Source: Membranipora membranacea (lineage: Eukaryota > Bryozoa > Gymnolaemata > Cheilostomatida > Membraniporidae). Taken from it: a DNA stretch of 64,000 bases. Position 1 is the stretch's first letter; each line of letters opens with the position of its first letter. The position numbers and the translations under genes are program-made. Below the pieces are notes generated by a model. That model saw only the letters and a program-made list of their open reading frames with translations. It did no database searches and was not told where the DNA came from. Below, one piece after another: positions 11,047 through 24,600 of the stretch. The stretch covers positions 26,600,001-26,664,000 of the forward strand of contig OU612065.1 in the NCBI GenBank assembly GCA_914767715.1, given 5' to 3'.

Positions 11047-14000
11047 ATGGTGTTAAGGCTCTCTTTGTGGTATTTGTTACCACATATTGTTGCTGTCGTA
11101 TTTGGACAGCAGATAAAAATTCAATTTGAAATCCCTCAAGCTACGACTCTATGGAGTAATCCTGAGATATTAGGAAACAGCACGATGTTTCTTCATCCTG
11201 TCAGCATGGGTACTGGTAAGTTTGGTGACTGCCGTGTTTGTGGGAATGACGCCTCTTAGGTTTTTTTCTTCGGAAAATTTTCGTATTCCATTATTTAATC
11301 GTATTTTCCTAAGACTCTAACTTTAATTTGTGCCATTTGAATAAAAAGCATAGTAACAGTATAATACCTTGTTAAATAATAGAAACCTCTGAGTTGAGTC
11401 CGGAGTTGTTTCCGAACCATCAATATAACAGGAGCTTTTGTATCTTTTACAGTCTCTCCATGTGATGCAGTTGAGGTAGCCAGAGTGTTTTCAGAAAGCT
11501 ACGCGCTGCTTTCAAACTACACAGATGCTGGTAAAAATGCCTATAATGACCCAAGTGTCAGACTCCAATCCAACGCTGGCTATCGACAGCTGGCTCCTAA
11601 CCGTACTATTGAGAAGCGGGTGCTGACAGCAGGCGGCTGTCTGATGGCTTGTATCACTGAGGAGGAGTTCTTTTGTCGGGAGGTTGACTACTTTGAACGT
11701 GACGGCGGAAAATGTGCTCTTTACGCTACAGAAGGATTTATTTACGCTCAGGCAAAAGACGTTCCATTCAATACTGATAACCCACGATATGTTGGAGATC
11801 TTACTGCCTCTGATCATTATACTTTGTATAAGAGAGGAGAAAAACAAGAACCTTGTGATCTAGGTATGTGCTGTTGTTATTTTTCTCGGTGGATTGATAA
11901 CGTTTGAGTAGGGGGGGGGGGGGGGTAACAGCACAATCTGTATTATACTGGAGCAAAGATTTCTGAAACGAGTTGAAATATTCCTCACTAGTTATGAATT
12001 CTCAAATGATGGGTATCTTTGTATAACTTTGACTGTGAAAAAACTAGGACAGTAAGATAAATATTGCTGACCGGGTTACGACATAATATACTGCCCTGGC
12101 CCCTTGTAATACAAGTCATTTACAGCCCACAGTATTCTAGTGTGAACTGACACTGATCCCTTACCAATAACTATCAATTTGTAAACACTAGAAGTTGTCT
12201 TGAAGCTGTATTTACTTCTGTAGTGGCTGCCTACAACTATCTCACCATACATGTTGTAGATTCCACCAAGATGGCGTACAACTACTTTGCTTTGGGATGG
12301 AAATCAATGGAGAGCGGATGGTATAGCTTAGCCAGAATGATGTTTAAAAACGCCACTCAGTTAGACCCTACCTATCATATGGCATATGTTGGTGAGATGC
12401 TCAGTAATGAAAACATGGGTTACGGATTAGCGAATGAAGATGGTCATAGTTTCAAGGATCTCATGAATAATATCATCCAAAGTGACGACTTTGAAGTGAG
12501 GCTTTCACTTCAAGAGCAGCTGTTGGTGAAAGCTCTTTTTGCGTTGCAAAGTGGAGCCAGCTTAGAGGAAGGGCTTAAAGACATGAATGAAGTTTTCATC
12601 AGCAATACTGCCACTCTCAAAGACAGTATAATAAATGTAGTTGAAGGAAATGGCAACCTACTCAGCCTTGGTACATTTGAAATACTGAAACAGATGGGTG
12701 ACAATGAAGGCAACGTTTATGCCCTGCAGTTATTACTTCACAATCTCAACCCGTATGAGAATGGTAAGAATCGTACAAGTGCGAGAGAACAAGCCGGAGC
12801 AACCGACGCGCTTTATGACTATGCTCCGCTCAACATCAAAGGGGCGTGGCCAATGACCTTCGACAGCAGTGATATTGCCGAGTATTACTCAGTGTGGAAT
12901 CAAGGACGTAATTTACTGTTTAATTTCAAGGAATTTGTTGCTCTCAATTACCGTGAGGACACTCCTGACAAACTTCTTGGATCAGAAGGCAACAACCTGA
13001 TCGTCAATGGTTTAGATGTCGACTATGTCAGTCGCTCTGTTGAGAGAATATACATATATGAACGTCTTCAGTTCTTCAATATACAGGTTGGTTTCTTTTC
13101 TTATTGATGACGATTCTGATGTTGTTGTACATCTCCGATATAGAAAATTTATGAGTCATGAGATATATCCTTGTCAACCAAGCCGTTCTCAGTGAAGAAC
13201 TGCCGAGTCAAGTGCTATTTTCAGACAAGCCAAATCTCCATTAATATATAAACCGTCACATCAATCAATTATAAAATGATCATTCCTTTCTCACATTTTT
13301 TTCCTGTCGCCCTGTCATTAAAATTGATTTCGTGATTGATGGTCAAGTTTAGAGACAGGAGGTAAAAAGTGGATCTTTAATTATTTCAGTTAGCACTGTT
13401 CAAGGTGGCCGAGGCAGACTTTAATGACTTCAATATCTCCAGGATTAGCACTCCTGGTACAGCTGCTCATCGGGAACTGGAAGCAATAAGGTTCAGAATG
13501 ATTGCCAACTCCTATTTCTCAGTATATGATTATATTTACCAGTCATATGTAAGTATGATTATCAAATCTAGCCATCGTCAGTTCTGAGCACTTTTGTAGT
13601 TAATCCTTGGTTGATTGGTTAATTAGAGGGACTCAGGTAATTAAGTTTTCGGACCAAAGATCACTGTGCACTCGGGTATTCCTGATTTTCGGAGAGACGG
13701 CATTTGGATGAGCTCAAGAAAAATTAATCAATTTCTGAACATATATTTTGGTAACGTGTTTTGAAATCACTAGCTCAACACCCGATATCCCATCACCTCT
13801 GATTGAGCTGAGGGTATCGTCATCCAGTGCCATATGCACTAGCCCAACATATGGATCATGATCCCTAATGGCTCATTTTGGTGGCTCATTTCCTTGTTTC
13901 ACAATGCCGCACATTACACTGCACAAAACTGACATGTACATCATCATTCATCATCAGTAGTACATTGGTTGGGTATTTTTACTTGCAATCTGGTCACAAA

Positions 14001-16859
14001 TTTACATCAGATGCCCCATCTCTTCGTTTTTTGAAATTGACTCTTTGCATAAAAAGGTTGGGCACCCAGGATCTAGTGTATCTACTATCTGTAAACCTAG
14101 TTGGCCAATATTGAGTCCATTTTTTCGAATTTTAATGTTCTTTCCAAAGAAGGTCGGTATGATGTGAGTAGCTGTATTATCTTTTAGTTGTTAATCTCTG
14201 GGCCTTAATCATTCATGATTCATAATAGGATTATATATTATCAGGCTGTAGGTTTCCTTCATTACAACATAAATTACCTTCACTCGTCTTAGTATAAGGG
14301 CTTTTTCAAGAAAGTAACTGACCTCATTTTGGTTGAGATTATTACCAGGACCACTGCTACCTATAGCAACACGCTGTGCTGCACATATACGTACATTTAC
14401 CAATAACTTGTATACTTTTACTGTTTAACACATTGCTCATGTACCCCAATCAATATATGATCAGGTTTGTTGTTTTATCTGGCCTCACCTTACCTTGGCT
14501 TGTGAGCGACCCACCCGAAGTTGAATGTAAATAAGCTCTCTATAGCAATGTGTGAACGGTCATTTAGACCCTTTGGTGGCAATATCATTGTGATCATTGC
14601 ACTCTCAGTTATTATTGTTACCAGGCGGATAAATTGCCTCTAGAAGATGAAGATTGGAACCAACCAATAGTGGAGAGTGATGATGACCTTACTTTAGCTA
14701 GCCGAGCATATTACTGGGCTGCTGCAGCGTCCCACAGGATCTTGGAAACCAAGCAATCTATTGCGGAAATCAAATCTGCGTTTGAGGAGGCAAAGAATGT
14801 GGTCAAGCTGTCGAGTTACAAGACGCTCATAGAAATTTATGAGACTGTTGTCAAGGGAACGGAAGAAAGAATGTAAGTGAACGCTGCTCACAAGCAAAGC
14901 TGGATAACCATTCACGTTCCCGGATTATTATTTAGCCCGTGTCATCTCATCTGCGTAATCTCTCTTACAGTTTGGTTGCTTTTCTATCGAGATAATTATA
15001 GTGGTTGAATAATGTCTGTGGTAGAATAATGTCTGTGGCAGGTGGTATCGTAAATTTCTAAACAGAGATGAGACAGGAATCTCCTCCAACAATAATATAA
15101 TATAGACGAGACTGATACAATGAAGAAATGTCCACTGTCAATCCGTTCCTATTTGCCATCTCATTTCATAGCATTTCTTTTACTTTAACAGCAAAGGACA
15201 ATATGATGCTGCTTTTAAATCCGCTCAGTCAGCCGGAGACATGCAAGATGGATTAGTAGATGCTGACTTCACTATTGAAGGAAATGATGCGTCAGCTGCC
15301 TTTAGGCTCCTTTTACCATTAGGATTCCAGTTTAGAGCGGATACGTATTGGTCTCTGTTCAAAAAAGAGGCTGCCAAAGAAACACTGGGAACTAGCATGG
15401 ATATTGACACTGTGGTGGATGCATATAGAGTTACAGTGAATACACCTCCTCTCAACACATCACGTAAGTTATTTCTTGTCCTCTTGCTTATGAAGTTTGA
15501 AGTTAGATTATTGCCTAATTTCTAATATCCATCCTGTAATAGATTGATAGCATCGAAAGTATGGCATGTAAATGAAACAAAATAGAAGAGTCTGAGCTGC
15601 ATAAGTTGAAAAATCGCATATATAATCCAAAAAAAGGTGTTTTGTCACTTTGAGGTTCTACATATGGATGGCTGGTATTCATCTATCTTTGCTCTTTGAT
15701 CAGATTTTCTCTATAAGCCTACACTCTAATTAACATAATAATGGATTGCGGAAATGACAGTCTACCACAATGTTGACGGCGTAGTATAATATACGAAAAC
15801 TGTGAATTTGCTGGAGTTTGACTTGAATAGCTCATATATTACAGGTATTCTTATGGGTTTTGGAGAAAGTTTACTCGTGCAAGGTAAAGATCTTCCAAGG
15901 ATGGAAGACTCAGACGATCCAGATTATGTCCTTGCTTTCAAAGCTTTCCGTAAGTACATTACGTCATCTCACACAAATCATTACTCATTACTTACACATA
16001 TATACATATACGCAGTATTAAAGTAAACGGAGATTGATCAAACTTCGGCCAGATAGTTGATAGCGGCATTCCATCATCGATGATCCAGTTTGGGAGGGGG
16101 CAGATGACAATATTTGATGTCACTAATAGCGACCTGAACCCTAGACAGGTTCTAACAATTAGTTCAACCCCTATTATTACAGTGTTACACATGATTGTGT
16201 GCAATCTGTTTTGTGGCTTCACTTTCTTTGATTTTAATTCCTTTGCTCTTTACTTCACTAATCTAGCTAAAAATATTAATCATATTGTAAAGTGATTAAT
16301 CAACCATAGATCTAGTGATATCACAATGTTTCTTTTAGAGAGAGCTTGGGAAAATGAGCAAACTGATGGCGGCGCTGCTACTTTGACAAGGGCCGAGACA
16401 GCAATCGAAGAATGGTACGATAAACCAGTATCAGGCTGTGGTGCAGATTTCCAAGTTATATCAAAGGGTGACGGCAAACTTTGCTGGGGCGGATTCATCA
16501 TCATAGGTGTAGCTGTGGCTATAGTCGTAATCATTGCCATCGTCGTTGGAGTGAGTGATCTCAATTTCATATTTAATTTACTTTTATTATTTGATGTTTG
16601 GCGGATCGCTTCTCTCTCCCTTTGTTAAAATATTTCATTGGTATTCAATATTGGCAGATAACTGTTTACTGTACTTTTTATATCTGTGAGTGAATAAGCC
16701 TAGGGATTGGGTGAGTTGCTGTACAGTTCAGTAAAAATTGCTGGTTTTCTCTTTAGCATAGAAACTGTAGAAATTTCCCCATCCAACTGTTAATCTACTC
16801 AAATTTTGATAAGGTATATTCGGATTTGACCATTGTTCTGTACTCCATACATATAAAAA

Positions 16860-16903
<44 letters not shown>

Positions 16904-17748
16904 TATTTATTTATACTAGTCTAATTAAAGACATTTGTTGATTCTTTCAGATTTTATCAGAATTGATTGTGGTTTATTTGGATTTGATTATTGTTCTGGG
17001 CATACATACATATAAAGATATAATTATATTCTTTCAGATTTTATGTCTGAGGAAGAAAGCTGCAGAGACTGCGACTAGGAAGAAGAAAGATGAGAAGAAC
17101 GGATTCATGTTCTCTGGACCTGCTGGCCTCTCCCGACAGGACAGTTATGCCAGCAGTTACCAAATGGGAATGAGCTCACTGGCTCGCAACGCTAACTCAC
17201 CCGCCTATGCCAGCCAAACTCTCAGCATTCAGTAAGTTCTTTCCTTTACCTTCTAAAATGCTTCCATTCAGAGAGAGATTTGTTAATTGCGTGTCATCAA
17301 TGATGAAGCAAAATTATGGTGACTGTAACAAGGCGTTATCATTTAAGAGTCTGATACTAAAAGGTATGTCAATGTTACACCGTCCAACGTGTCATGAATT
17401 TATGAAACTCGAGTTATCATACTCAATTGATAGAACTTCAAACATTCAAAAGCTGTTTTTTTTTCTCAGTAAAGAGCATGCCCCTACTACACAAAAAATT
17501 AGTTCTTTGTTCCGTTTGGGTTGTGATATTTTGCAAATCTTCTTCCAAGCATCGTTCTTTTTTACCATCGCCTAATGTTTTACCTAGCGCATATGTTTTA
17601 ACTGTCTAGGCAATGAATAACAAAACTTTATCTTTCTTTTTTTAGACGACCGTTTATGGATGATAACGACTATGCCATGAGAAGTAATACATTAGGTGGC
17701 AAGGTCAGACGCGGTGACGAGGAGTTTGAAGTCTCAACATCACATTAG
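11047..17748 (+). CDS. PAN/apple-like plus TPR-like single-pass receptor, paralogue 1
   Basis: Ten exons: 11047-11215, 11453-11863, 12260-13086, 13390-13548, 14625-14872, 15192-15463, 15845-15949, 16339-16550, 17038-17231 and 17646-17748 (899 aa, frame intact). The start ATG has a strong Kozak context (ACCACCATGG) and opens a signal peptide (about residues 1-20). Residues ~100-190 are PAN/apple-like: a GGCLMACITEEEFFCREVDYF segment in two overlapping parts (GGCLMACITEE, FFCREVDYF), then GGKCALY and DHYTLYK. Residues ~200-470 begin with a canonical TPR unit, FALGWKSMESGWYSLARMMF and then NATQLDPTYHMAY; more helical repeats follow to ~720. A conserved Cys pair (SGCGADFQV...LCWGG) precedes one membrane helix (~781-801), and a basic CLRKK stop-transfer starts the ~100-residue tail. 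Likely a cell-surface receptor or adhesion protein; ligand unknown. Paralogous to 21642-28206. Confidence 0.85.
11909..11927 (+). repeat. Poly-G run in intron 2 of PAN/TPR paralogue 1
   Basis: An interrupted homopolymer of G shortly after the donor of exon 2. Similar G/C runs occur at 5702-5712 and 34959-34972. Possible assembly or sequencing weak points. Confidence 0.7.
16863..16905. repeat. (TA)n microsatellite
   Basis: About 40 bases of alternating TA in intron 8 of PAN/TPR paralogue 1, continuing into imperfect TTATATATTATT. Confidence 0.9.
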
Positions 17749-18424
17749 CACCTCTGGACTAATTATGGTATCAGATAGTAAAAAAGTATTGTGTGCAAAC
17801 ATGATTGTCTGAAAATCATACCATTAGTTTTCTGCAGTGCCAGGTATGAGGCTTCTTTCAACTCCTCCAGGACCCTAAACAGTTAAAAGCTCATGAGGTC
17901 ACTGCTGAATGGCACCTGTTGTATTTTGGTCCAAAACAAGTCGTGATGTAATCTTATACATTGAGCTACTGGCTGAACTACCAGTATAAGTACTAGGAGC
18001 ACAACCAAAATTTCAATGTCTTAGAACCATCATGACTTTGATTTATGCTCATGTAATATTAAATGGTGTATAAGATAGTTGGAATTGGCTCAACTGTCAT
18101 TTACATAGTATATATTACTCTACTTCCATTCTATTCTGTACGTCACATCTTAGATTGCGTATATTTTTAACCCTTTGTCATTTCTATTCTATTCACGCCA
18201 TAACAATTCTGTTTTGCTCATAAACTATGCCATAGCCGAAGCGCTCGTTTAATTCTGGTTTCAGCGCCTATCAAAGTTTTCAAGCACTTTACTCATGTGC
18301 CATCATTATGATTCCTACAATATATAACTTTTTTTCTGTTCACTTTCCCCAAGACTCACTTTGTTATAACTTTTTGAAGTAATTGATTAGTATCCACTAT
18401 ACTTATTGGTTCGCAGAAATATAT

Positions 18425-18430
18425 TTTATT
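18425..18430 (-). terminator. Candidate polyadenylation signal AATAAA for the 18483-20307 gene
   Basis: The minus strand reads AATAAA about 55 bases past the stop codon at 18483. It lies only ~0.7 kb from the convergent stop of PAN/TPR paralogue 1 (17748), so the two 3' UTRs probably abut or overlap. Confidence 0.45.
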
Positions 18431-18482
18431 TATGTTAGCAAAGAGTTATATCTATTAAACTTCTCATTGTTGGTTAGTAACA

Positions 18483-20307
18483 CTAAGAACTAAATTGTAC
18501 GACATCTTGGAATCTGACTTGCTGCATTGCGGTGGCACAATCTGATTCTACGTCAATATCTGCAACTGCTATTGGGTTTGTATCTTTGATATCCATCACC
18601 ATGTTAGTAGGATGACTCTCCACAATGCTGGACGATCTCGCGCTCTTCACAGCTGCACTGATTGAAGGTCTTGGTGTACTGTTTCTCACATTTACTTCAC
18701 ATATATGGTGTGGATTTTTAGGCTGCTTGAGCTCGATATGATTAACAATCCACACATGCACTGAATCAGATACCATCATTACAAATATACAGAACGCTGT
18801 GCCCCAAATACCTAGATAACCAGCAATGTCGCGTTCTAGCTGTGTTATCTTAGCTCCAGGATATGTCTCGGCCCATCCATTGATAAATCCAACACAGAAA
18901 AACAGGACACATGCAACCAGTCCTATAGTAGCTAGGTAGAAAGAAAGGTTGGAAAACACCTTGGCACTGTTTCCAGGAGATAATTCGGATTTTCTAGCAT
19001 CAGCCATCTTCTTGGTGATAACTTTATACGGCATATAAGGATCTTGCCAAGTGCCTGTCTCTCTGGCACTATAGATCAGTTTGCTGGCTGTCAGTATGAT
19101 AATACCAGTAAGGAGTAACGCTATGCCAGCTATTCTGCACCAAAACATCCAAGGTGTGAGATCTCCTAATGGGAAAGTCGCTGCCCATTCCACCACAAAG
19201 CCTGTACAGCATGCGAGAAATCCGACAAAGCAGCAAACTATACCCCAAGGCATCAAAGCGCTAGACGCCTTTTTATATTCGTCATTTTCTGATTTCCGAC
19301 GCCTACAAATATAGATATGGTTTTTCGGGTAACTTTGCTTACACAGGATTCAGGTATAGTCCTTATAGCCAACAGCAGCCAACGTTGATGATTGTGATGC
19401 TTACATTGTGAGCTTGGATCATTGCTGAAGTAATGTGCCATTTGAGCTTTTTTGAGTTTTCAGCAACGTTAACTAAAAAGTATATTCAAACTTTTTCTAA
19501 AATGAAGCGACTTTCAGTTTAATGATTCAAGATTTAAAATATTTGACTAAGATGCAGAGAATTTTATGACGAATATGATCATAGATTTCTGGGTTACCAC
19601 CAGTTCACCGTTTCAAAAAAATAGGCCAATTAGTACTCAATACATGTAATTACAACCTATTCAATAACTTAAGAGTTGTCTCCCCGTTATTACTCCCAGA
19701 TCGTTAATCTACCAGTCAGCTTTACTGCTCAAGTCATGTCATGTATGCATAGAAGCAGGGAGTTTGGTCCCAAACTTCCTGATAGCAGAAGAGCTAAATA
19801 GAAACCTAGACCGCTCTTGGGAGTCGTTCCACCTTTCACCACTCGTCTGTATATAAGAAATCAGTGGTAGGGTTTCTTTCAAGAATGAAATTAGATGGAC
19901 TAGCCGATAAACTAACCCACTATCCTTACTACTATCTGGGTGTAACTGGATTTCTTGAAATTGACATTGAAATTCATCAAGAAAACAGGCTATCCCTACC
20001 ACTGATTGTGGTTGACCAGTAATAACAAAAAACCGCAAATACTGTATGGATGTCTATGCATGTATGTATCTTTTGATGCTTACTGCTCTACTTACTTTTG
20101 CCAATAAGCCCTTCTCCTCATCTTCAGGTACTCATACTCATGCATCTTCTGCTCTTGTATCCCCTGCTTGAACGCTCGTCTGGTGAATACAACTTTGTAT
20201 TTAACATTGTTGTCATCTAAAGCCTTGGTATTGACTCTGTATGAACTAAAGACACCAGAAGCTGAGTAAAACCCGCTTGTGGTACCAGCTCCTACTGTGG
20301 CAGCCAT
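18483..20307 (-). CDS. Four-helix membrane protein of unrecognised family
   Basis: Two exons, 20307-20096 and 19302-18483 (343 aa), joined at CAAAA|GTAAGT and TTTGTAG|GCG in phase 2. The N-terminal ~85 residues are soluble and basic (KVVFTRRAFKQG, KMRRRAYWQKRRK). Four hydrophobic segments follow: ~90-108 (GIVCCFVGFLACCTGFVV), ~123-150 (RIAGIALLLTGIIILTA), ~190-215 (LATIGLVACVLFFCVGF) and ~229-255 (YLGIWGTAFCIFVMMV). The loops after helices 1 and 3 contain a similar W-A-x-(T/Y)-(F/Y)-P motif (EWAATFPLGDLTPWM and GWAETYPGAKITQLE), suggesting an internal two-helix repeat. The C-terminal ~85 residues are soluble and Ser-rich. I do not recognise a named family; tetraspan groups such as claudin/MARVEL-like folds are only a shape comparison. 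It lies on the opposite strand between the two PAN/TPR genes. Confidence 0.8.
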
Positions 20308-21641
20308 AACCAGCTTGTTTGAATATCAGAAACACTATTAATGGGCTTCTACAAACGTAGTGGTGATGTTGTGTTCTTGCTATGTTTGGTATGGCCATCT
20401 GCTGTCATTGCCTAATATTAAACAATAGATAAGTTGTGACAATTGTCTGGATATGAAGCCATGTTTAAGAGAAATTAACCATCACTCACAGAATATTCTT
20501 TAACCTTTTCCGAGAACAATGCGGGAGTTGTCTGATGTATCTGAATTAGGAGGGAGATTACTCCTTGATATAATGCATTGATGTTAAAAATTGATACAAA
20601 TTCCATTTTATTGACATTTATACATCTTTCTTGAAGGTGATATAAATATATGTAATTGTTTATGTACAATTAAATAATCAAAAGGTAGAATTTAGTTGGA
20701 TAGGATACAGCGCTGCTTCTGTCCAATCCTTACTGGATATAGTAACTCTATCCTATATATATCTATATTAATCTGAATGAATTGATGTTTTTGTTGGTAT
20801 GATTTTCGCCATCCATCAGACAAGCAAACCAATCAAAAATATGACCATACAGGTGAAATGTCTCAAGGTGTGTCACGATTTGAGCATGGATTTATGAATG
20901 ATGAGTTCTAAAAAGTTCTCTGTACTGGTGCGCACTGAATTATGGTGCTTCACTCTGAAAGATTCCTGGTAAACTTTGGTGAATATTCTAACATATAATT
21001 ATACTAAAGCTAAAGCAATTTTACCTTCGCGATAACCCCGATAAACAGAGAAAATTATAGGGTTGTCCAGTCTTAGGGAAGCAACAGGCCACAGTTTAAT
21101 ATCACAGAGCGTTGTTTGAAATTTGTTACGATTGGTTTGTATTGACAGGAGTGTAAAGTTTGAAATATGAAAGGGGTGTAACTCTGAAAAAGAAAAGAAA
21201 GTTGTGTTTTAGTCGATTCGTGATCCCTTTCGTTATGTTTAGCAAGTTTGATAGATATTCTCTCTCTGTGTCTAGTTCTTTTGTTATCAAGCAATTTTTC
21301 GACTGATTAAACCTTTCCTGTATGTTTTTTTTTCTATCCACCCTTAGCACTTTTCGTTGGTGCAAATCATTGGTCATCCGATGACTTGTGACATAGGCTA
21401 CTGTCACTGATTCACGTTCGTTCTACACCGTGACATACCACCTGTATCAGCATGTTCTCATTAGCTTATTTTAGTTTGGTATGCTGAATCCGGTTGTGTT
21501 GGAACAAAACAGTTTATGAAGACAACATCTATTTTTAATCAAACATCGATCACTGGATAGGCTGAAATTTTAATAAAAGAATCCTGGTGTTTCACAAAAG
21601 ACATATTCTTTCGATATTTCATGCATTGCAATAACTCAGCT
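20308..21641. other. Divergent promoter region between the four-helix gene and PAN/TPR paralogue 2
   Basis: 1.3 kb between two divergent starts (20307 minus, 21642 plus). No exon recognised. The frames on the minus strand at 21073-21407 look like chance. The spacing would permit a shared bidirectional regulatory region, but no motif proves it. Confidence 0.45.
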
Positions 21642-24600
21642 ATGGCGGCAAGACTTCTGACTCTGTTGCTGGTTGGACTTATTACTAGATATAGCCATGG
21701 GCTAGATAGACAAAACGAGATTATTCTAACCATACCTCAAGCCCAAGAACTGTGGAATAATCGTGATATTTTAGGAAACAGCACAACGTGGAACCATCCA
21801 CTCGACAGCGGGACGTGTAAGTATTCTATGAATAAGAAAGTGTAGTTTCAGCTAACCTGATTTATTTTGTGCAACCCATATGCAACTAAACCGGACACCA
21901 AGTCATCAAAATGTTCTTTGAGATGCAACCCTGATAAACAGGATACACTATTTTGACTGCTTTGGATGATGCCGCAATGTAAAAATTTGTTGGCGAAGAA
22001 ATCAGTCCATTGCTTTATATATGTTTCTTGTCATTCTACAATTGTTCTTGAAAATGTTTTGTACATAGTGACAGAAATAAATGACCTCACAATAATGATA
22101 GCTGGTTGTCTATCCTAACTGCTGCATTTCTTATCGTAACAATGTCTCATAATTTTAGTCACAACATGCGATGAGACGGTTATGACGCGAGCGTTCGATA
22201 GCAACTATCAGTTGAACATGAACTACACCTACTTTGACGACTCTTGGAGCATCGATACCAGAGCTACCAAAGTTTACCTTAAGAACTACGCATACCGATA
22301 TGAGACCCCTGACAGGACCATCGAGAAGGACATATACACTGCAGGTGCTTGTATCATGGCATGTGTGGCAGAGAAGGATTTTGAGTGTCGTGAGCTTGAC
22401 TACTTTAGAGCTGACGGCGGCGTATGCGCTCTGTACGATACCACTGGTAACTATGGAGACAGCCGACACCCACTTTTTGTCGGTAATTCTGCTTCTTCAG
22501 ACCACTACAGGATCTACAGAGGAAGAGATAGCCCCCCACCTTGTAATGTCACAGGTAAGATAATAACATCATTAATCTAAATCAAAGGCACAAAAATCAT
22601 TTGTTTGCCTTTATATAATTGTATACTGGTCAATTACCCCTTAATATCCGGAAGCTCTGAATCTTGTGATGATTAGTTGTTTGTTTGACTGGTGATAAAA
22701 AAAAAGCTCTGTGGACACACCATAATTATAGGAAGAACGAGATATTTGTAGAATAAAATGATTTGGTATTAGTCATGATACTGAGAGGAACATGAGAGCG
22801 CCTATCCATACCACTGCATTTGTATTCAAGTTGATAGTCATGATCATGATTTTGCAAAAGGTTTTTGTACTCATTAACACCATAATGGAATACGTTTTTA
22901 GCTCATAAGGTGAAATCATTTCCTTCTCCTTATACTTCCTAGCGCAAGCATATAAAACTTTTTGAATACCCTTGCATAATTTAGCAGTGTTTCTTCAACT
23001 TAATGTTGGAAAGAAATGTAATATCTTCCTTCAGGAACCCAACATTCTCCTGTTTGTTGTAGAGCAAGAATATGCGTATCATTATTTTGCCCTGGGTTGG
23101 AAAGCTATGGAAACAGGATGGTACAATCTTGCACAGAGCCAACTAAACATCGCAATCGACCTAGACCCTGACTACTACATGGCATATATCGGCAAGGCTT
23201 TGGCCAATAGCAAACTTGGATACGGAAAGTTTGATGACAAGCTAGGCATGAGCTACACGGCTAAGTTGCTCGAGATCGAAGCATCACCTGATAAAAACCT
23301 TAGGTTGACATTTCAGGAACAACTTCTGCTCGATGCTTTAATTGCTCTACACACTGCTGATACATTAGAACAAGGCCTTGTAGACATGGACGATGTTTTC
23401 AACGAGGATACTGAGACTCTTAGAGACTACATTCTGGCAGTCATCAGAGGTTATGGTCTTCTGCTGTCCCAGGGTTCGCACATCACCTTAGAAAATGCTG
23501 CCGATGATTACGAGAATGTATATGCCCTGCAGCTGCTCACACGCACCCTCAACCCTTACAGGGCAGGCAGTGAGAATAAAACATCTGAATTGCTCATGAA
23601 GGCAGCCATTAAAGCCGTATTCACGTATCAGGGTTTGAATATCAGAGGTGCTGCCGAAATCGCGGAGGACTGTGTGGATATATCTGAATATTATGGTAGA
23701 TGGGCACTGGCGTTCACTAGATTACAGGCTCAGAGGGACTTCCTTTACACCAAGGTGGGGACGAGCCCCAATGATCTGTTTACAGTGAATAATGGTACGA
23801 TTGTACTGCAGGGCCTGAACATGGACTACATGAGCGTATCACTTCAGCTAATCAACGAGTATGAGCGACTACACTTCTATGAGCTACAGGTAATTATTGT
23901 TTTCATTTAAATCAAATTCGAAATGAAGAGACATCAGGCAAAACGATCTATTTGGCCAACCAGCAATGTAATTAATTCTGAAAGTTTATGCCCTGCGTTA
24001 ATAACCTGCAATATATATTACATGCTCTGCAATTATCTTCTCACGACAAGTGACCTACGTGTCTTTGACTTTGAGCTTTGTTTCACTGTAATCATTGGAT
24101 GTTGGATACCAGAATAATGATTGGTTACCCGTATCAGTCACAGAGTTTGTATATAACACTACACCTGTGTAAGATGCCACCCAAAACTAACTGATCAAGT
24201 TCCGACATTTTGCTAGAGCCTATGTGAAGAATCCTTAACCTTGACCTAGTTGTGGTAGAGGTAGATATTCTATTAGAACTCATGATGTCCTGGTGATAAA
24301 ATGCCTCACCAAAGCACTATCAAACATAATCTTCATTATGCATATCAAGACTTCATTTTAAGAACTGCTGGTATTTTTAATTGTTCTCAATCGTCTGACA
24401 TGTTCTTATATAAGGTGTATTGTCGTCTCAATGCATGTTTTGAAAGGTTTTCAATAATCATCATTATATTGCAGCTGGCTTTGTTTCACGTTGCGGAAGC
24501 CGATCTTAACCACGTAGCAGAGATGGCTGCGATAGAAGATGATGAAGAGAGGAGTTCACTCCGACTTCGAATGGCTGCTAATGCTTACTTCACAACCTAT

